Positions 1 through 8,081 of a DNA stretch of 25,589 bases are shown here, one piece after another; within the stretch, counting starts at the first letter, position 1, and each line of letters opens with the position of its first letter. The notes below the pieces were generated by a model. That model was not told the origin of the DNA. It worked only from the letters and a program-made list of their open reading frames with translations, and made no database searches. The stretch comes from Bacillota bacterium (GTDB lineage: Bacteria > Bacillota > GCA-003054495 > Carboxydocellales > JAJZTU01), in contig JAJZTU010000010.1 of the NCBI GenBank assembly GCA_021848765.1, forward strand, positions 1 to 25,589, read 5' to 3'. A program made the translations under genes and the position numbers.

Positions 1-374
1 CCGCCGGCAATATGGGCGGCAATTAAAACTGTATCAATACCCTTGGCAATTCCCTCCAGGTATTTGCCCTGAATAAAGCTGTTCATGGAGTTGTAGGCTG
101 TACTGCCGGGGACAAGTAGTAAGATGCCTGAAACCACAAAGACTGTGGATGGCAGCTTAGCTCTTTTGGCCAGAAACTCTGCCAGAAAACCAATTACCGC
201 AGCCCCCAACAGCACACTGAATACTGCCGGCAAATTGTATCTTCCGGCCAGTTTATTGGCCAGCCAGCCTAACATGCCGGTCAGGCCTGCCAGGAGCAAA
301 GTATTCCTGGGCAGGTGGACAACTATTCCGGAAAAGAGGACCACTACCAGGGCCAAGGCCATATCTTTTAACAT
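1..374 (-). CDS. ThrE-type threonine/serine exporter, C-terminal-half subunit (YjjB/DUF3815-like), partial
   Basis: Read on the minus strand from an ATG at 374-372, the frame is open to the window edge, so the 3' end is missing; 124 codons are visible. The product begins MLKDMALALVV and is very hydrophobic, with four or so membrane segments separated by short loops (NKLAGRYNLP, KRAKLPST) and the VPGSTAYNSM motif near residue 90. This pattern fits the second half of the ThrE family, known in E. coli as YjjB, an inner-membrane partner in amino-acid or dicarboxylate export. The start is supported by a GGAAGGTG ribosome site just upstream. It lies 61 bp downstream of the companion subunit on the same strand, so the two are probably co-transcribed. 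The substrate cannot be read from the sequence. Confidence 0.85.
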   Translation of the reverse strand, partial: MLKDMALALVVVLFSGIVVHLPRNTLLLAGLTGMLGWLANKLAGRYNLPAVFSVLLGAAVIGFLAEFLAKRAKLPSTVFVVSGILLLVPGSTAYNSMNSFIQGKYLEGIAKGIDTVLIAAHIAG

Positions 375-435
375 CCATTCACCTTCCAATCCTTTTACTC
401 CCCATGGGAACTCTCATTTTCCGGAAAAGCCAAAT

Positions 436-1200
436 TCAAAAAAGCAGCAGATACAGGGATAGTCCTAAGCCCACTCCACCGGCAATGGCAATTGATGCCA
501 ACAGAGCCTCAACACCCCTGATCGTCCCTGAAATCAAATCACCGGAGATGAAATCCCTGATGGAATTAGTGACTGCGACCCCCGGAACCAGTGGGAGCAG
601 CGCCCCAACTATAATCTTGTCCTGATGTGCCCCAAGGCCCAACTTCAGGAAGAGGGCCGCGGTCAGGGCAGCCAGCAGACCTCCGAGGTAGTTTTTGGAG
701 AACAGGACCTGATTAAGGAAAGGGATTCCCTCCGGTAAAGTCTGCACCAGGATTGCTGCAACCAGGGTGGGTAAAAAATCCTGCCAGCTTCCTCCCAGGA
801 GGATTGCGGCAGCAGAGGCTGCTATACCGGCTGAAAGTATCACTGTAGTTCTTCTGTAGCCTAAATTTCCGGAGTCAATAGCTTTTAGTTCAGCAATTCC
901 AGCTTCCAAAGCAATGTGCCGGGTGGTAAACTGTCTGGAGAAGTCATTAACCGCGACCACTTTAGAAAGGTTAAACCCTCTCCTTTCAATGGTCCGGACT
1001 ATAGTAACAGGTTGGGTATCCTTATTATCCACATTCACGATTATCCCTGTGGGGGTGACAAAGGTCTCAATGTACTGCAGCCCTTTAGCAGTACACATCC
1101 TGCGCACTGTCTCCTCCACCCGGTAGGTTTCCGCACCGTTACGCAGGAGAATCTCCCCGGCGTAGGTGGCCAGAATGGCGATTGCTTTGGCTTCAGTCAT
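436..1200 (-). CDS. ThrE-type threonine/serine exporter, N-terminal-half subunit (YjjP/DUF1212-like)
   Basis: A 254-residue protein when started at the ATG at 1200-1198 (MTEAKAIAILATYAGE). That start has a GGAAAGGGG ribosome site at 1210-1218 with 9-bp spacing. The frame stays open upstream to an ATG at 1287, which would add 29 residues, but no ribosome site precedes it and the shorter length matches YjjP-like proteins. The first ~110 residues are soluble and carry the family hallmark region (LLRNGAETYRVEETVRRM, then TPTGIIVN); the remainder has about five membrane helices. In Corynebacterium both halves are one ThrE chain; here they are separate genes, as in yjjP/yjjB. Predicted role: inner-membrane export of threonine/serine or a related small acid. 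It is divergent from the glycan operon and probably unrelated to it. Confidence 0.85.
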   Translation of the reverse strand: MTEAKAIAILATYAGEILLRNGAETYRVEETVRRMCTAKGLQYIETFVTPTGIIVNVDNKDTQPVTIVRTIERRGFNLSKVVAVNDFSRQFTTRHIALEAGIAELKAIDSGNLGYRRTTVILSAGIAASAAAILLGGSWQDFLPTLVAAILVQTLPEGIPFLNQVLFSKNYLGGLLAALTAALFLKLGLGAHQDKIIVGALLPLVPGVAVTNSIRDFISGDLISGTIRGVEALLASIAIAGGVGLGLSLYLLLF

Positions 1201-1325
1201 GGGTAGATACCCCTTTCCAATCCGGTGCAGGATTTCTCCTGTAATGTTGTTAGCAAGCATTGTATCCGCTATCGAGTAACAATACATTCGGGTCTGGCAT
1301 ATAACGCCAGGCCCTTTTTCTTTCC

Positions 1326-1355
1326 TTCACACATGAAATCCCGGAAGAATAATAT
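1326..1355 (+). promoter_or_regulatory. Possible sigma-A-type promoter for the glycan operon
   Basis: TTCACA at 1326-1331 (5 of 6 matches to the -35 consensus) and TAATAT at 1350-1355 (4 of 6 to -10), separated by 18 bp, lie about 40 bp ahead of the first gene of the plus-strand glycan operon. The assignment is by eye only. Confidence 0.3.
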
Positions 1356-1396
1356 ATGGTGAGCGAGTCATTGACCACCTTTGGGGAGAAAGTATT

Positions 1397-3217
1397 ATGA
1401 GTTCGAGGAAGAAACTGATTTTGTTGATGCTAATGGATAGTCTGTTGGTTAATGCCGCAGTGTTCTTTACTTTTTGGACCCACTACGGCAGCCAGCTACC
1501 TTTCCACAAGCCCTGGGGTTATGCCGTCACAGCAATAGTCAACGCCGCGGTACTGGTTGGCAGCTTCTATGCCAGTGGTTTGTATAAGCGGCTCCTGCAG
1601 TATTTCAGTACCGGCGAATTGTTGTCAATTATTAAAGCGGTAACAGCCAGCACGGTAGGATATGCCTTTGGCTGTCAGCTTGTCAGCGGATACCCCCATT
1701 CCTGGAACCTGTGGGTCCAAACCTGGATGACCACCGTGTTTCTTACCGGGGGCTCCAGGTTAGTCTGGAGGGTGGTCCAGGAAATTATCTTTCAGTGTCC
1801 CGGGGGAACCAGATTAAAAAGCGTACTGATTATCGGCGCCGGTGATGCCGGGGCCCGGGTAGCGAGAGCGCTTTTAGACAATAAGGTGGGCCTGCTGCCG
1901 GTGGCATTTGTTGACGATGCCCCGGAAAAGCAGGGTATGCGGCTGTACGGGATTCCGGTTTTGGGTTCCAGGCAGGATGTCCCGAGAATTACCTCAGCTT
2001 ATGCTATTGAAGAAATTGTGATAGCTATACCTTCGGCCTCCCCGGCAATTGTCCGGGAACTGGTTTCCATTTGCCGGAGCACTCCTGCCCGGTTAAAAAT
2101 TGTGCCCAGTGTGGTCAAACTCTTCAGCGGCCCCCTGACTCCGGAGCAAATCCGGGACATCCAGGTAGAGGACCTGCTGCAAAGAGAACCTGTTCACGTG
2201 AATTTAGAGGAGATTGCTAACTATCTGCATCAGCAGGTTGTATTAATAACGGGGGCCGGTGGCTCCATTGGCTCAGAATTGTGCCGGCAGATTGCCGCTT
2301 TTGCCCCCCGGCTGTTGGTCATCCTGGGACACGGGGAAAACAGTATCTATGAATTGAACCGGGAACTAGGAGAAAAGTATCCGGGCATCCCGGTTAAGGC
2401 GGAAATTGGGAATGTGCGGGATTTCCGGCGCATGGACACAGTATTTCGGAAATACCGCCCGGGTGTAGTCTTTCACGCCGCCGCCCATAAGCATGTTCCC
2501 CTGATGGAAGATGTTCCTGATGAGGCTTTTCAAAATAATGTCCTGGGGACCCTGAATATTACCAGGGCGGCTGACCTTCACGGGACAAAGGTGTTTGTAT
2601 TTATTTCCACAGACAAGGCAGTTAATCCGGTAAGTGTCATGGGGGCAACGAAGAAGGTCGCCGAACAAATTGTAAAAAGAATGAATGAAACCAGCCAAAC
2701 CAAGTTTGTAGTAGTGCGTTTTGGCAATGTTCTGGGTAGTCGCGGCAGCGTATTACCCCTCTTTAAGCGGCAAATTGCCTCCGGTGGTCCGGTAACTATC
2801 ACTCACCCGGACATGTCCCGCTATTTTATGACTGTACAAGAGGCGGCCCAGTTGGTAATTCAAGCGGGAGCTATTGCCGAGGGAGGAGAAACCTTTGTCC
2901 TGGATATGGGAGAACCGGTAAAGATTCTGGAACTGGCCAGAGCCCTCATCGACCTGACCGGGATGAAGGATAAAATTGAAATTATTTATACCGGACTGCG
3001 GCCCGGAGAAAAGTTGAATGAAGAATTGTTTACGACTGAAGAAGGATCGTCGGTGACCAGACATAAGCGGATTTTTATTACCCAAACCCGGCAGGAAGCG
3101 CCGGGAATCATTGATGACCTAATAAACGGGACCGAAACCAAGGTTCCTTTAGGCCCTCAGGAGGCTTTGAAGTTACTTCAGGCCTTGGTGCCAACCTTTA
3201 GAAAAAGCTGTAATTGA
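1397..3217 (+). CDS. Membrane-bound NDP-sugar 4,6-dehydratase, PglF/WbpM/CapD family
   Basis: 606 residues, the usual length of the long PglF/WbpM class. Residues ~8-120 contain about four membrane helices. A first Rossmann segment has GAGDAG at about 147. The catalytic SDR domain starts with the nucleotide-binding TGAGGSIGSE at about 285-294. STDKAV (404-409) is followed by VMGATKK, with Met415 in place of the usual SDR tyrosine and Lys419, the SMK arrangement typical of UDP-GlcNAc 4,6-dehydratases. The expected reaction is UDP-GlcNAc to UDP-2-acetamido-2,6-dideoxy-hexos-4-ulose (4- or 4,6/5-epimer), the first step towards bacillosamine-like, FucNAc or QuiNAc sugars. It is the first gene of the plus-strand operon. 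The PglE-type aminotransferase at 19250 and the PglC/PglD fusion at 21317 would supply the following steps, favouring a PglF role. Confidence 0.93.
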   Translation: MSSRKKLILLMLMDSLLVNAAVFFTFWTHYGSQLPFHKPWGYAVTAIVNAAVLVGSFYASGLYKRLLQYFSTGELLSIIKAVTASTVGYAFGCQLVSGYPHSWNLWVQTWMTTVFLTGGSRLVWRVVQEIIFQCPGGTRLKSVLIIGAGDAGARVARALLDNKVGLLPVAFVDDAPEKQGMRLYGIPVLGSRQDVPRITSAYAIEEIVIAIPSASPAIVRELVSICRSTPARLKIVPSVVKLFSGPLTPEQIRDIQVEDLLQREPVHVNLEEIANYLHQQVVLITGAGGSIGSELCRQIAAFAPRLLVILGHGENSIYELNRELGEKYPGIPVKAEIGNVRDFRRMDTVFRKYRPGVVFHAAAHKHVPLMEDVPDEAFQNNVLGTLNITRAADLHGTKVFVFISTDKAVNPVSVMGATKKVAEQIVKRMNETSQTKFVVVRFGNVLGSRGSVLPLFKRQIASGGPVTITHPDMSRYFMTVQEAAQLVIQAGAIAEGGETFVLDMGEPVKILELARALIDLTGMKDKIEIIYTGLRPGEKLNEELFTTEEGSSVTRHKRIFITQTRQEAPGIIDDLINGTETKVPLGPQEALKLLQALVPTFRKSCN

Positions 3218-3242
3218 CAAACAAGGGATGGAGGGGCCGGAT

Positions 3243-4568
3243 ATGAGTGAAATAAAGCAAGCCTTAGAGCAGAAAATTGTCTCACGTCAGGCCGCAGTAG
3301 TAGTAATCGGTATGGGCTACGTTGGCCTTCCCCTGGCAGTAGAAAAAGCCAAGGCCGGTTTCCAAGTCACCGGACTTGATTGTGACAGCCAGCGAGTGCA
3401 AATGATCAACGAAGGTAAGAACTATATCCTGGATGTGAGCGATGACGAAATGCGCAGGCTGGTAGCCTCAGGCAAGTTATCGGCCACGGACAGTTATTCA
3501 GCTTTGGTGGGGGCAGATATAATTGTGATCTGCGTTCCAACTCCTTTAACCACCAACCGGGATCCTGACATCTCCTTTATCGAGACTGTTGCTGACGGGA
3601 TTGTCCGATACTTGCGGCCAGGGCAGTTAATTACCCTGGAAAGTACTACCTACCCTGGGACTACGGAAAAAGTCATTTTACCCAAATTAGCAGTAAAAGG
3701 GTTAAAGGCAGGCCAAGATTTCTTCCTGGCTTACTCACCGGAACGGGTGGATCCCGGGAACCGGCACTATAATACACGGAACACCCCTAAAATTGTCGGT
3801 GGTGTTACACCGCAATGTTTGGACCTGGCCTGCCTGTTTTACCGGCAGACCATCAGCAAAGTTATCCCGGTGTCTTCGCCGGCGGTAGCGGAAATGACCA
3901 AGGTTTTTGAAAATACGTACCGGTCAGTAAACATTGCCTTAGTAAACGAAATAATGATGCTGTGTGACCGGATGGGAATAGATGTCTGGGAGGTAGTGGA
4001 TGCTGCGGCTACTAAGCCGTTTGGTATCCAGACCTTTTACCCCGGGCCGGGGGTTGGAGGCCATTGTATCCCCGTAGACCCCTATTATCTGGTCTGGAAA
4101 GCCCGGGAGTATGATTTTGACACCAGGCTGATTGAGTTATCAGGACACATTAACCTGCAGGCATCCTATTATGTGGTGGAAAAGGTAAGGGACGCCCTGA
4201 ATAGCCGGCACAAATGCATTAACGGCGCTAAGATTCTGATCTTGGGAGTTGCTTATAAAAAAGATATTGATGATCTAAGGGAGTCCCCGGCTCTAAAGAT
4301 TATTTCCATACTGCGCAGGCTAGGGGCAACTATTGTTTACCACGATCCATATATCCCATCCCTAATCCTCGAAGAGCAATCCACTGTTGCCCTGTCCAGT
4401 AAAATCCTGACTCAGGACGAGATAAGCGCCTCAGACTGTGTGCTGATTATTACCGACCATTCTTCCATTGACTATAGTTGGGTTTGCAGGCATGCCCAAT
4501 TAGTGGTGGATACCCGTAATGTAACTAAAGATTTCCGGGAAAGCCGGGAAAAAATCTACAGAATTTGA
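3243..4568 (+). CDS. UDP-N-acetylhexosamine 6-dehydrogenase (WbpA/WecC-like nucleotide-sugar dehydrogenase)
   Basis: 441 residues from the ATG at 3243, chosen over an ATG five codons upstream because GGAGGGG at 3230-3236 is 6 bp from 3243. The N-terminal NAD-binding motif GMGYVG is at 23-28. The dimerisation/central segment contains EMTKVFENTYRSVNIALVNE, and the catalytic cysteine lies in GGHCIPVDPYY at residue 275. The C-terminal UDP-binding domain includes GVAYKKDIDDLRESPA. These are hallmarks of the UDP-glucose/UDP-ManNAc dehydrogenase superfamily; the overall look is nearest to WbpA/TviB-type enzymes that oxidise C6 of UDP-GlcNAc or UDP-ManNAc to a uronic acid in two NAD-dependent steps. 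It implies that the glycan contains a HexNAc uronic acid. It follows the dehydratase by 25 bp. Exact substrate is inferred. Confidence 0.9.
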   Translation: MSEIKQALEQKIVSRQAAVVVIGMGYVGLPLAVEKAKAGFQVTGLDCDSQRVQMINEGKNYILDVSDDEMRRLVASGKLSATDSYSALVGADIIVICVPTPLTTNRDPDISFIETVADGIVRYLRPGQLITLESTTYPGTTEKVILPKLAVKGLKAGQDFFLAYSPERVDPGNRHYNTRNTPKIVGGVTPQCLDLACLFYRQTISKVIPVSSPAVAEMTKVFENTYRSVNIALVNEIMMLCDRMGIDVWEVVDAAATKPFGIQTFYPGPGVGGHCIPVDPYYLVWKAREYDFDTRLIELSGHINLQASYYVVEKVRDALNSRHKCINGAKILILGVAYKKDIDDLRESPALKIISILRRLGATIVYHDPYIPSLILEEQSTVALSSKILTQDEISASDCVLIITDHSSIDYSWVCRHAQLVVDTRNVTKDFRESREKIYRI

Positions 4569-4595
4569 CGCAGTTAGAAAGGATGGTAAACCGGG

Positions 4596-6134
4596 ATGCA
4601 GGAAGAAAAGCCGGCTGCCATATCCGTAGGCAAAGTTGTTTTAGCGACAGTTGTCAGCAAAATTTTGGGGTTTCTGCGGGAAACCTTTATTGCCGCAGTG
4701 TTTGGGGCCAGCAGGCTGACTGATGCCTACCTGGTAGCCGCTACCGTTCCCGGGATGCTGTTTTCCGGGTTTCAAAATGCCCTGCAAACCACCGTGGTGC
4801 CCGTATTTACGGAAGTTCTGGCCAGAGCAGGGAAAAGGGAAGCCTTTGACATGCTCAATAGCTTGATAAATCTGGTCTTACTAATTAGCCTGGCCTTCAT
4901 CTCCATTGGCATGCTGGCTGTCCCCTGGGTAGTTCACGCCCTGGCTCCGGGGTTTGAGCCTGAAATGAAGGAGCTTTCTGTGAGGCTGGCCAGAATAATG
5001 TTTCCCTTAATTCTGTTTTGGGTGCTCACGGGGATTATCAGCGGAATACTTAATACCTTTTCCCAGTTTACCGTTCCTGCTCTGGTTGGTGTCCCTTATA
5101 ATTTGATCATCATAATTTCCGTCTTCACTCTCGGGAATTATTTTGGAATTTACGGGTTGGCCTGGGGAACCCTTTTGGCAGTAGTCAGCCAAGTAGTCTT
5201 CCAACTGCCTGGTTTCTTTAAACTTGGCCCCCACTACCGCTGTGTTTTGAACATCAGGGATCCCGGAGTGATCAAAATTGCCAGGCTCTCAGTGCCCGTG
5301 CTCCTGAGCGCTGTTTTTTCGCAAATTAGTGTAATCGTGGACCGGGTGTTGGCCTCCGGACTGGAGGCGGGGAGTATTGCCGCCTTAAGTTTTGCCGACC
5401 GGGTCAATGCCTTAGCCCTGGGCTTAGTGGCCACCTCCATTGCTACAGTGATGTTTCCCGCTCTGTCCAGGGATATTGCGGAAGAACAAATCGAGGAGTT
5501 TAAAGCTAAAGTAATTTCAGGGTTAACGGTAGTGAGCTATGTTGTGCTGCCGGTGGCGGTGGCTCTGGTCATCCTGGCAGAACCTATTGTCCGGGTAATC
5601 TTCCAAAGGGGCGCCTTTGGAGTCAGGGATACTGAGCTTACCGCTATCGCCCTCCGTTACTATGCCTTAGGGACCCTGGCCGTAGCCATCCGGATTTACC
5701 TGGAAAAGGTTTACTATTCCCTGAAGGATTCCCTTACGCCGATGGTACTGGGGGCAGTTTCACTTCTCCTGTACATTATCCTGAGCATCATTTTGGTCCG
5801 TTACCTGGCCCTGGGAGGGCTGGCCCTGGGAATCTCACTGGCCCAGAGCATTTACGTTATGGCAGCTTTTTGGATCCTGAAAAAGAGGGGATTACTCCGT
5901 ACCAGGTTACTGCTTAGCTCAGGGGCGAAAATAGTCCTTGGCGCCCTGGCTATGGCAGTGGTGCTCTATTCAGGCAGCTTATGGTTAAGGCCGGTGTTCC
6001 CGGGGAATTTTACGGGTCAACTGGGTTACATCATTGTTAGCGGGGGGTTGGGGGCGCTCTGTTATTTTTTTATTACTCTGGCCTTAAAAGCCCCTGAACC
6101 CATCCGGCTGTGGAGCTTAATCAAGAGACAATAG
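4596..6134 (+). CDS. murJ: MurJ/MviN-family lipid-linked glycan flippase
   Basis: 512 residues, almost entirely membrane helices (about 14), the normal size for MurJ. It begins near residue 10 with the conserved GKVVLATVVSKILGFLRE pattern followed by FGASRLTDAYLVA, and contains the central RLSVPVLLSAVFSQ and FADRVNALALGLVATSIATVMFP segments typical of the MOP superfamily. MurJ translocates lipid II across the membrane. Here the gene sits inside a polysaccharide operon with no separate Wzx, so it may instead, or also, flip the locus-specific undecaprenyl-linked oligosaccharide. The ATG at 4596 is preceded by AAAGGATGG with about 9 bp spacing. A small hairpin follows the stop. The family assignment is strong; the substrate is inferred from context. 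Confidence 0.88.
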   Translation: MQEEKPAAISVGKVVLATVVSKILGFLRETFIAAVFGASRLTDAYLVAATVPGMLFSGFQNALQTTVVPVFTEVLARAGKREAFDMLNSLINLVLLISLAFISIGMLAVPWVVHALAPGFEPEMKELSVRLARIMFPLILFWVLTGIISGILNTFSQFTVPALVGVPYNLIIIISVFTLGNYFGIYGLAWGTLLAVVSQVVFQLPGFFKLGPHYRCVLNIRDPGVIKIARLSVPVLLSAVFSQISVIVDRVLASGLEAGSIAALSFADRVNALALGLVATSIATVMFPALSRDIAEEQIEEFKAKVISGLTVVSYVVLPVAVALVILAEPIVRVIFQRGAFGVRDTELTAIALRYYALGTLAVAIRIYLEKVYYSLKDSLTPMVLGAVSLLLYIILSIILVRYLALGGLALGISLAQSIYVMAAFWILKKRGLLRTRLLLSSGAKIVLGALAMAVVLYSGSLWLRPVFPGNFTGQLGYIIVSGGLGALCYFFITLALKAPEPIRLWSLIKRQ

Positions 6135-6135
6135 A

Positions 6136-6154
6136 CCCGGCATTCCAGGCCGGG
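6136..6154 (+). other. Short GC-rich hairpin between murJ and the deacetylase gene
   Basis: CCCGGC (6136-6141) and GCCGGG (6149-6154) form a perfect 6-bp stem with a 7-base loop. There is no T-tract, so it is unlikely to be a full terminator; it could slow or stabilise the transcript ahead of the GTG start at 6181. Confidence 0.35.
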
Positions 6155-6180
6155 AAGCCAAGCTTATGGGGGTGTAGGTA

Positions 6181-6810
6181 GTGTTTAATAAAGTTTTGGT
6201 CTTAGCCCCCCATGCCGATGATGCGGAATTCGGTTGCGGGGGAACTGTGGCTAGATTTCTGGAGGAACAAAAAGAGGTTTACTGTGCAGTGTTTTCGGCT
6301 GATAAAATCTCTATCCCCCCCGGGTACCCGGAGGATGTATTAAAACAGGAACTGCTTAAATCCATGCGGGTTTTGGGAATACCGGCGGAACGCCTCCTGC
6401 TTTATAACTACAAGGTGCGGGATTTTCCAGCCAACCGTCAGGATATCCTGGATAACTTAATTTTGTTAAAAAATCAGCTTAAACCGGATTTAATCATACT
6501 TCCTTCTCGCCATGATATCCACCAGGACCACCTGACCATTGTCCGGGAGGGAATCAGAGCTTTCAAGGACACCACTGTGCTGGGTTATGAGGAACCGTGG
6601 AATAACCTGCAGTTTGAGCACACCTGTTTTGTCCCCCTGGAAGAAAGACACCTGCAAAAGAAACTTGCAGCGATTAAATGCTATGCATCTCAGGCCTTCA
6701 GATATTTTAATAATGAGGATTTTTTACGCAGCCTGGCAAGGGTGAGGGGTACCCAAATCAAAAGCCCATATGCGGAATTATTCGAAGTCATTCGCTTAAT
6801 CGTTAAGTAG
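6181..6810 (+). CDS. PIG-L (LmbE-like) family N-acetyl sugar deacetylase
   Basis: 209 residues, starting at a GTG preceded by GGGGGTG. The zinc-binding signature appears as PHADDAEFGCGG with His11, Asp13 and Asp14, and the third ligand region is HDIHQDH (His111, His114, His117). Together these define the PIG-L/LmbE fold of Zn-dependent deacetylases acting on N-acetylglucosaminyl compounds (GPI precursors, bacillithiol and mycothiol precursors, some antibiotics). It is 20 bp from a GT4 glycosyltransferase, echoing BshA/BshB and PIG-A/PIG-L pairs where a glycosyltransferase product is then deacetylated. Probable role here: making a free amino group on a GlcNAc-type residue of the lipid-linked glycan or sugar nucleotide. 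No signal peptide is seen, so it acts in the cytoplasm. Confidence 0.85.
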   Translation: MFNKVLVLAPHADDAEFGCGGTVARFLEEQKEVYCAVFSADKISIPPGYPEDVLKQELLKSMRVLGIPAERLLLYNYKVRDFPANRQDILDNLILLKNQLKPDLIILPSRHDIHQDHLTIVREGIRAFKDTTVLGYEEPWNNLQFEHTCFVPLEERHLQKKLAAIKCYASQAFRYFNNEDFLRSLARVRGTQIKSPYAELFEVIRLIVK

Positions 6811-6830
6811 GCTATAAGAGGGTGAGTCTC

Positions 6831-8069
6831 ATGCGGATGATTTTCCTGACCCAATATTTTGCCGGTCCCAGCCAGCCCGGTTCAGGCAGGCCCTGGCAGA
6901 CGGCCAGTTTTTTTGGCAACCGGGGCCATCAGGTGAAGCTGCTTGTCTCCGATTTGGATTATGCCACCGGAAAGCCCCGCCAGGAAGGAAGACCGGAGCA
7001 TGATAAACTGCCGCCAACCGTGTCCCTGCATACAATACGTTCCTTTGGCTTCGGTAAATCCATGTTTTCCCGGGCTGTTCAATATATAAGTTATACCCTT
7101 TTTGCCTTGGTAAGAGGGTTATTGTTCCGGAAAATTGATGTGGTATTAGCAAGTTCACCCCCGATTTTTGTGGGGCTGGCCGGCTACCTTGTGGCTCTGG
7201 CGAAAGGAGCAAAATTCGTCCTGGAAATCAGAGACCCCTGGCCTGCTGCACCTGTCTATTTCGGAGTCTTAAAGAATCCGGTGGTTATCCGGATACTCTT
7301 GAAGTTGGAGCGATTTCTGTACAACAGGGCTCACCTGATTGTCCCGGTAACTCCGGGGATGAAGCGGCACATTCAGCAAAAAGGGATAAGCGGAGATAAG
7401 ATTGAGGTTATCACCACAGGGTACGATCCGGAAATCTTTGCAGGCTGTCCGGAACCAGGGTGGCCTGCCAAGGGTAAGGCTATGGTAATCTATACCGGGT
7501 CTTTAGGTGCAATTAATGAAACCGGGCTGCTGATGGAAGTGGTGGAACTCTTAAGGGACCAACCGGAGATCCAGTTTACCTTTTTAGGTTCGGGTACCTG
7601 CAAAGCAGCTATGCAGCAGATAGCTGTGGAGAAAGGGCTTACCAATGTAACCTTCCTGCCTCCTGTTCCCAGGAAAGAGGTAGCCGGGTATCTTTCCGGA
7701 GCCCAAATTGCCATAGTGGCAACCCGGCCAGGTTTTTATTCAGAGATTGGCCTGCATAACAAAATGTTCGATTACATGGGAGCCGGATTGCCGGTGGTAA
7801 TCTCCGGTACAGGCGACATCAAAGATATTATCCAAGCATCGGGGGGAGGCTTAGTGGTTGAACCCGGAAACCCCAGGGCCTTTGCCGCCGCAGTGCTTTA
7901 TCTGGCCTACAATCCGGATCTCTGCGCCATTATGGGCAGAAGAGCAAAAGCATACGTGAACGGGCATTTCCACAGGGCTAAACTTTTGGCCAGGTATGAA
8001 GCAGCCATTCTGCAATTATTCGCCGGGAATCCCGGTGGAACCATACAAAACGGTCCCGCAGAACGGTAA
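6831..8069 (+). CDS. GT4-family glycosyltransferase, WbuB-like
   Basis: 412 residues from the ATG at 6831, with AGAGGGTGA at 6817-6825 as ribosome site. A GTG three codons upstream overlaps this site and is less likely; an ATG two codons downstream is also possible. The N-terminal half shows the WbuB-like opening (MRMIFLTQYFAGP, then SGRPWQTASFF) and the acceptor-side segment VLASSPPIFVGLAG; the C-terminal GT-B nucleotide-binding half has YTGSLGAINETG, the FLGSG strand and NKMFDYMGAGLPVV. WbuB-type enzymes transfer deoxy-aminosugars such as FucNAc, plausible here given the dehydratase upstream. It is tightly packed between the PIG-L deacetylase and an SDR gene. Cytosolic, acting on an undecaprenyl-PP-linked acceptor; donor and linkage not predictable from the sequence. 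Confidence 0.88.
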   Translation: MRMIFLTQYFAGPSQPGSGRPWQTASFFGNRGHQVKLLVSDLDYATGKPRQEGRPEHDKLPPTVSLHTIRSFGFGKSMFSRAVQYISYTLFALVRGLLFRKIDVVLASSPPIFVGLAGYLVALAKGAKFVLEIRDPWPAAPVYFGVLKNPVVIRILLKLERFLYNRAHLIVPVTPGMKRHIQQKGISGDKIEVITTGYDPEIFAGCPEPGWPAKGKAMVIYTGSLGAINETGLLMEVVELLRDQPEIQFTFLGSGTCKAAMQQIAVEKGLTNVTFLPPVPRKEVAGYLSGAQIAIVATRPGFYSEIGLHNKMFDYMGAGLPVVISGTGDIKDIIQASGGGLVVEPGNPRAFAAAVLYLAYNPDLCAIMGRRAKAYVNGHFHRAKLLARYEAAILQLFAGNPGGTIQNGPAER

Positions 8070-8081
8070 GGGGGACTTTAC

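Noticed and set aside
1201..1287. 29-residue N-terminal extension of the ThrE subunit
   Set aside because: No ribosome site ahead of the ATG at 1287, whereas the internal ATG at 1200 has a good one and gives the normal family length.
1294..1312. CTGGC/GCCAG hairpin just upstream of the longer ThrE frame, followed by T-rich sequence on the plus strand
   Set aside because: Only a 5-6 bp stem, and no plus-strand gene upstream needs a terminator; kept as chance structure.
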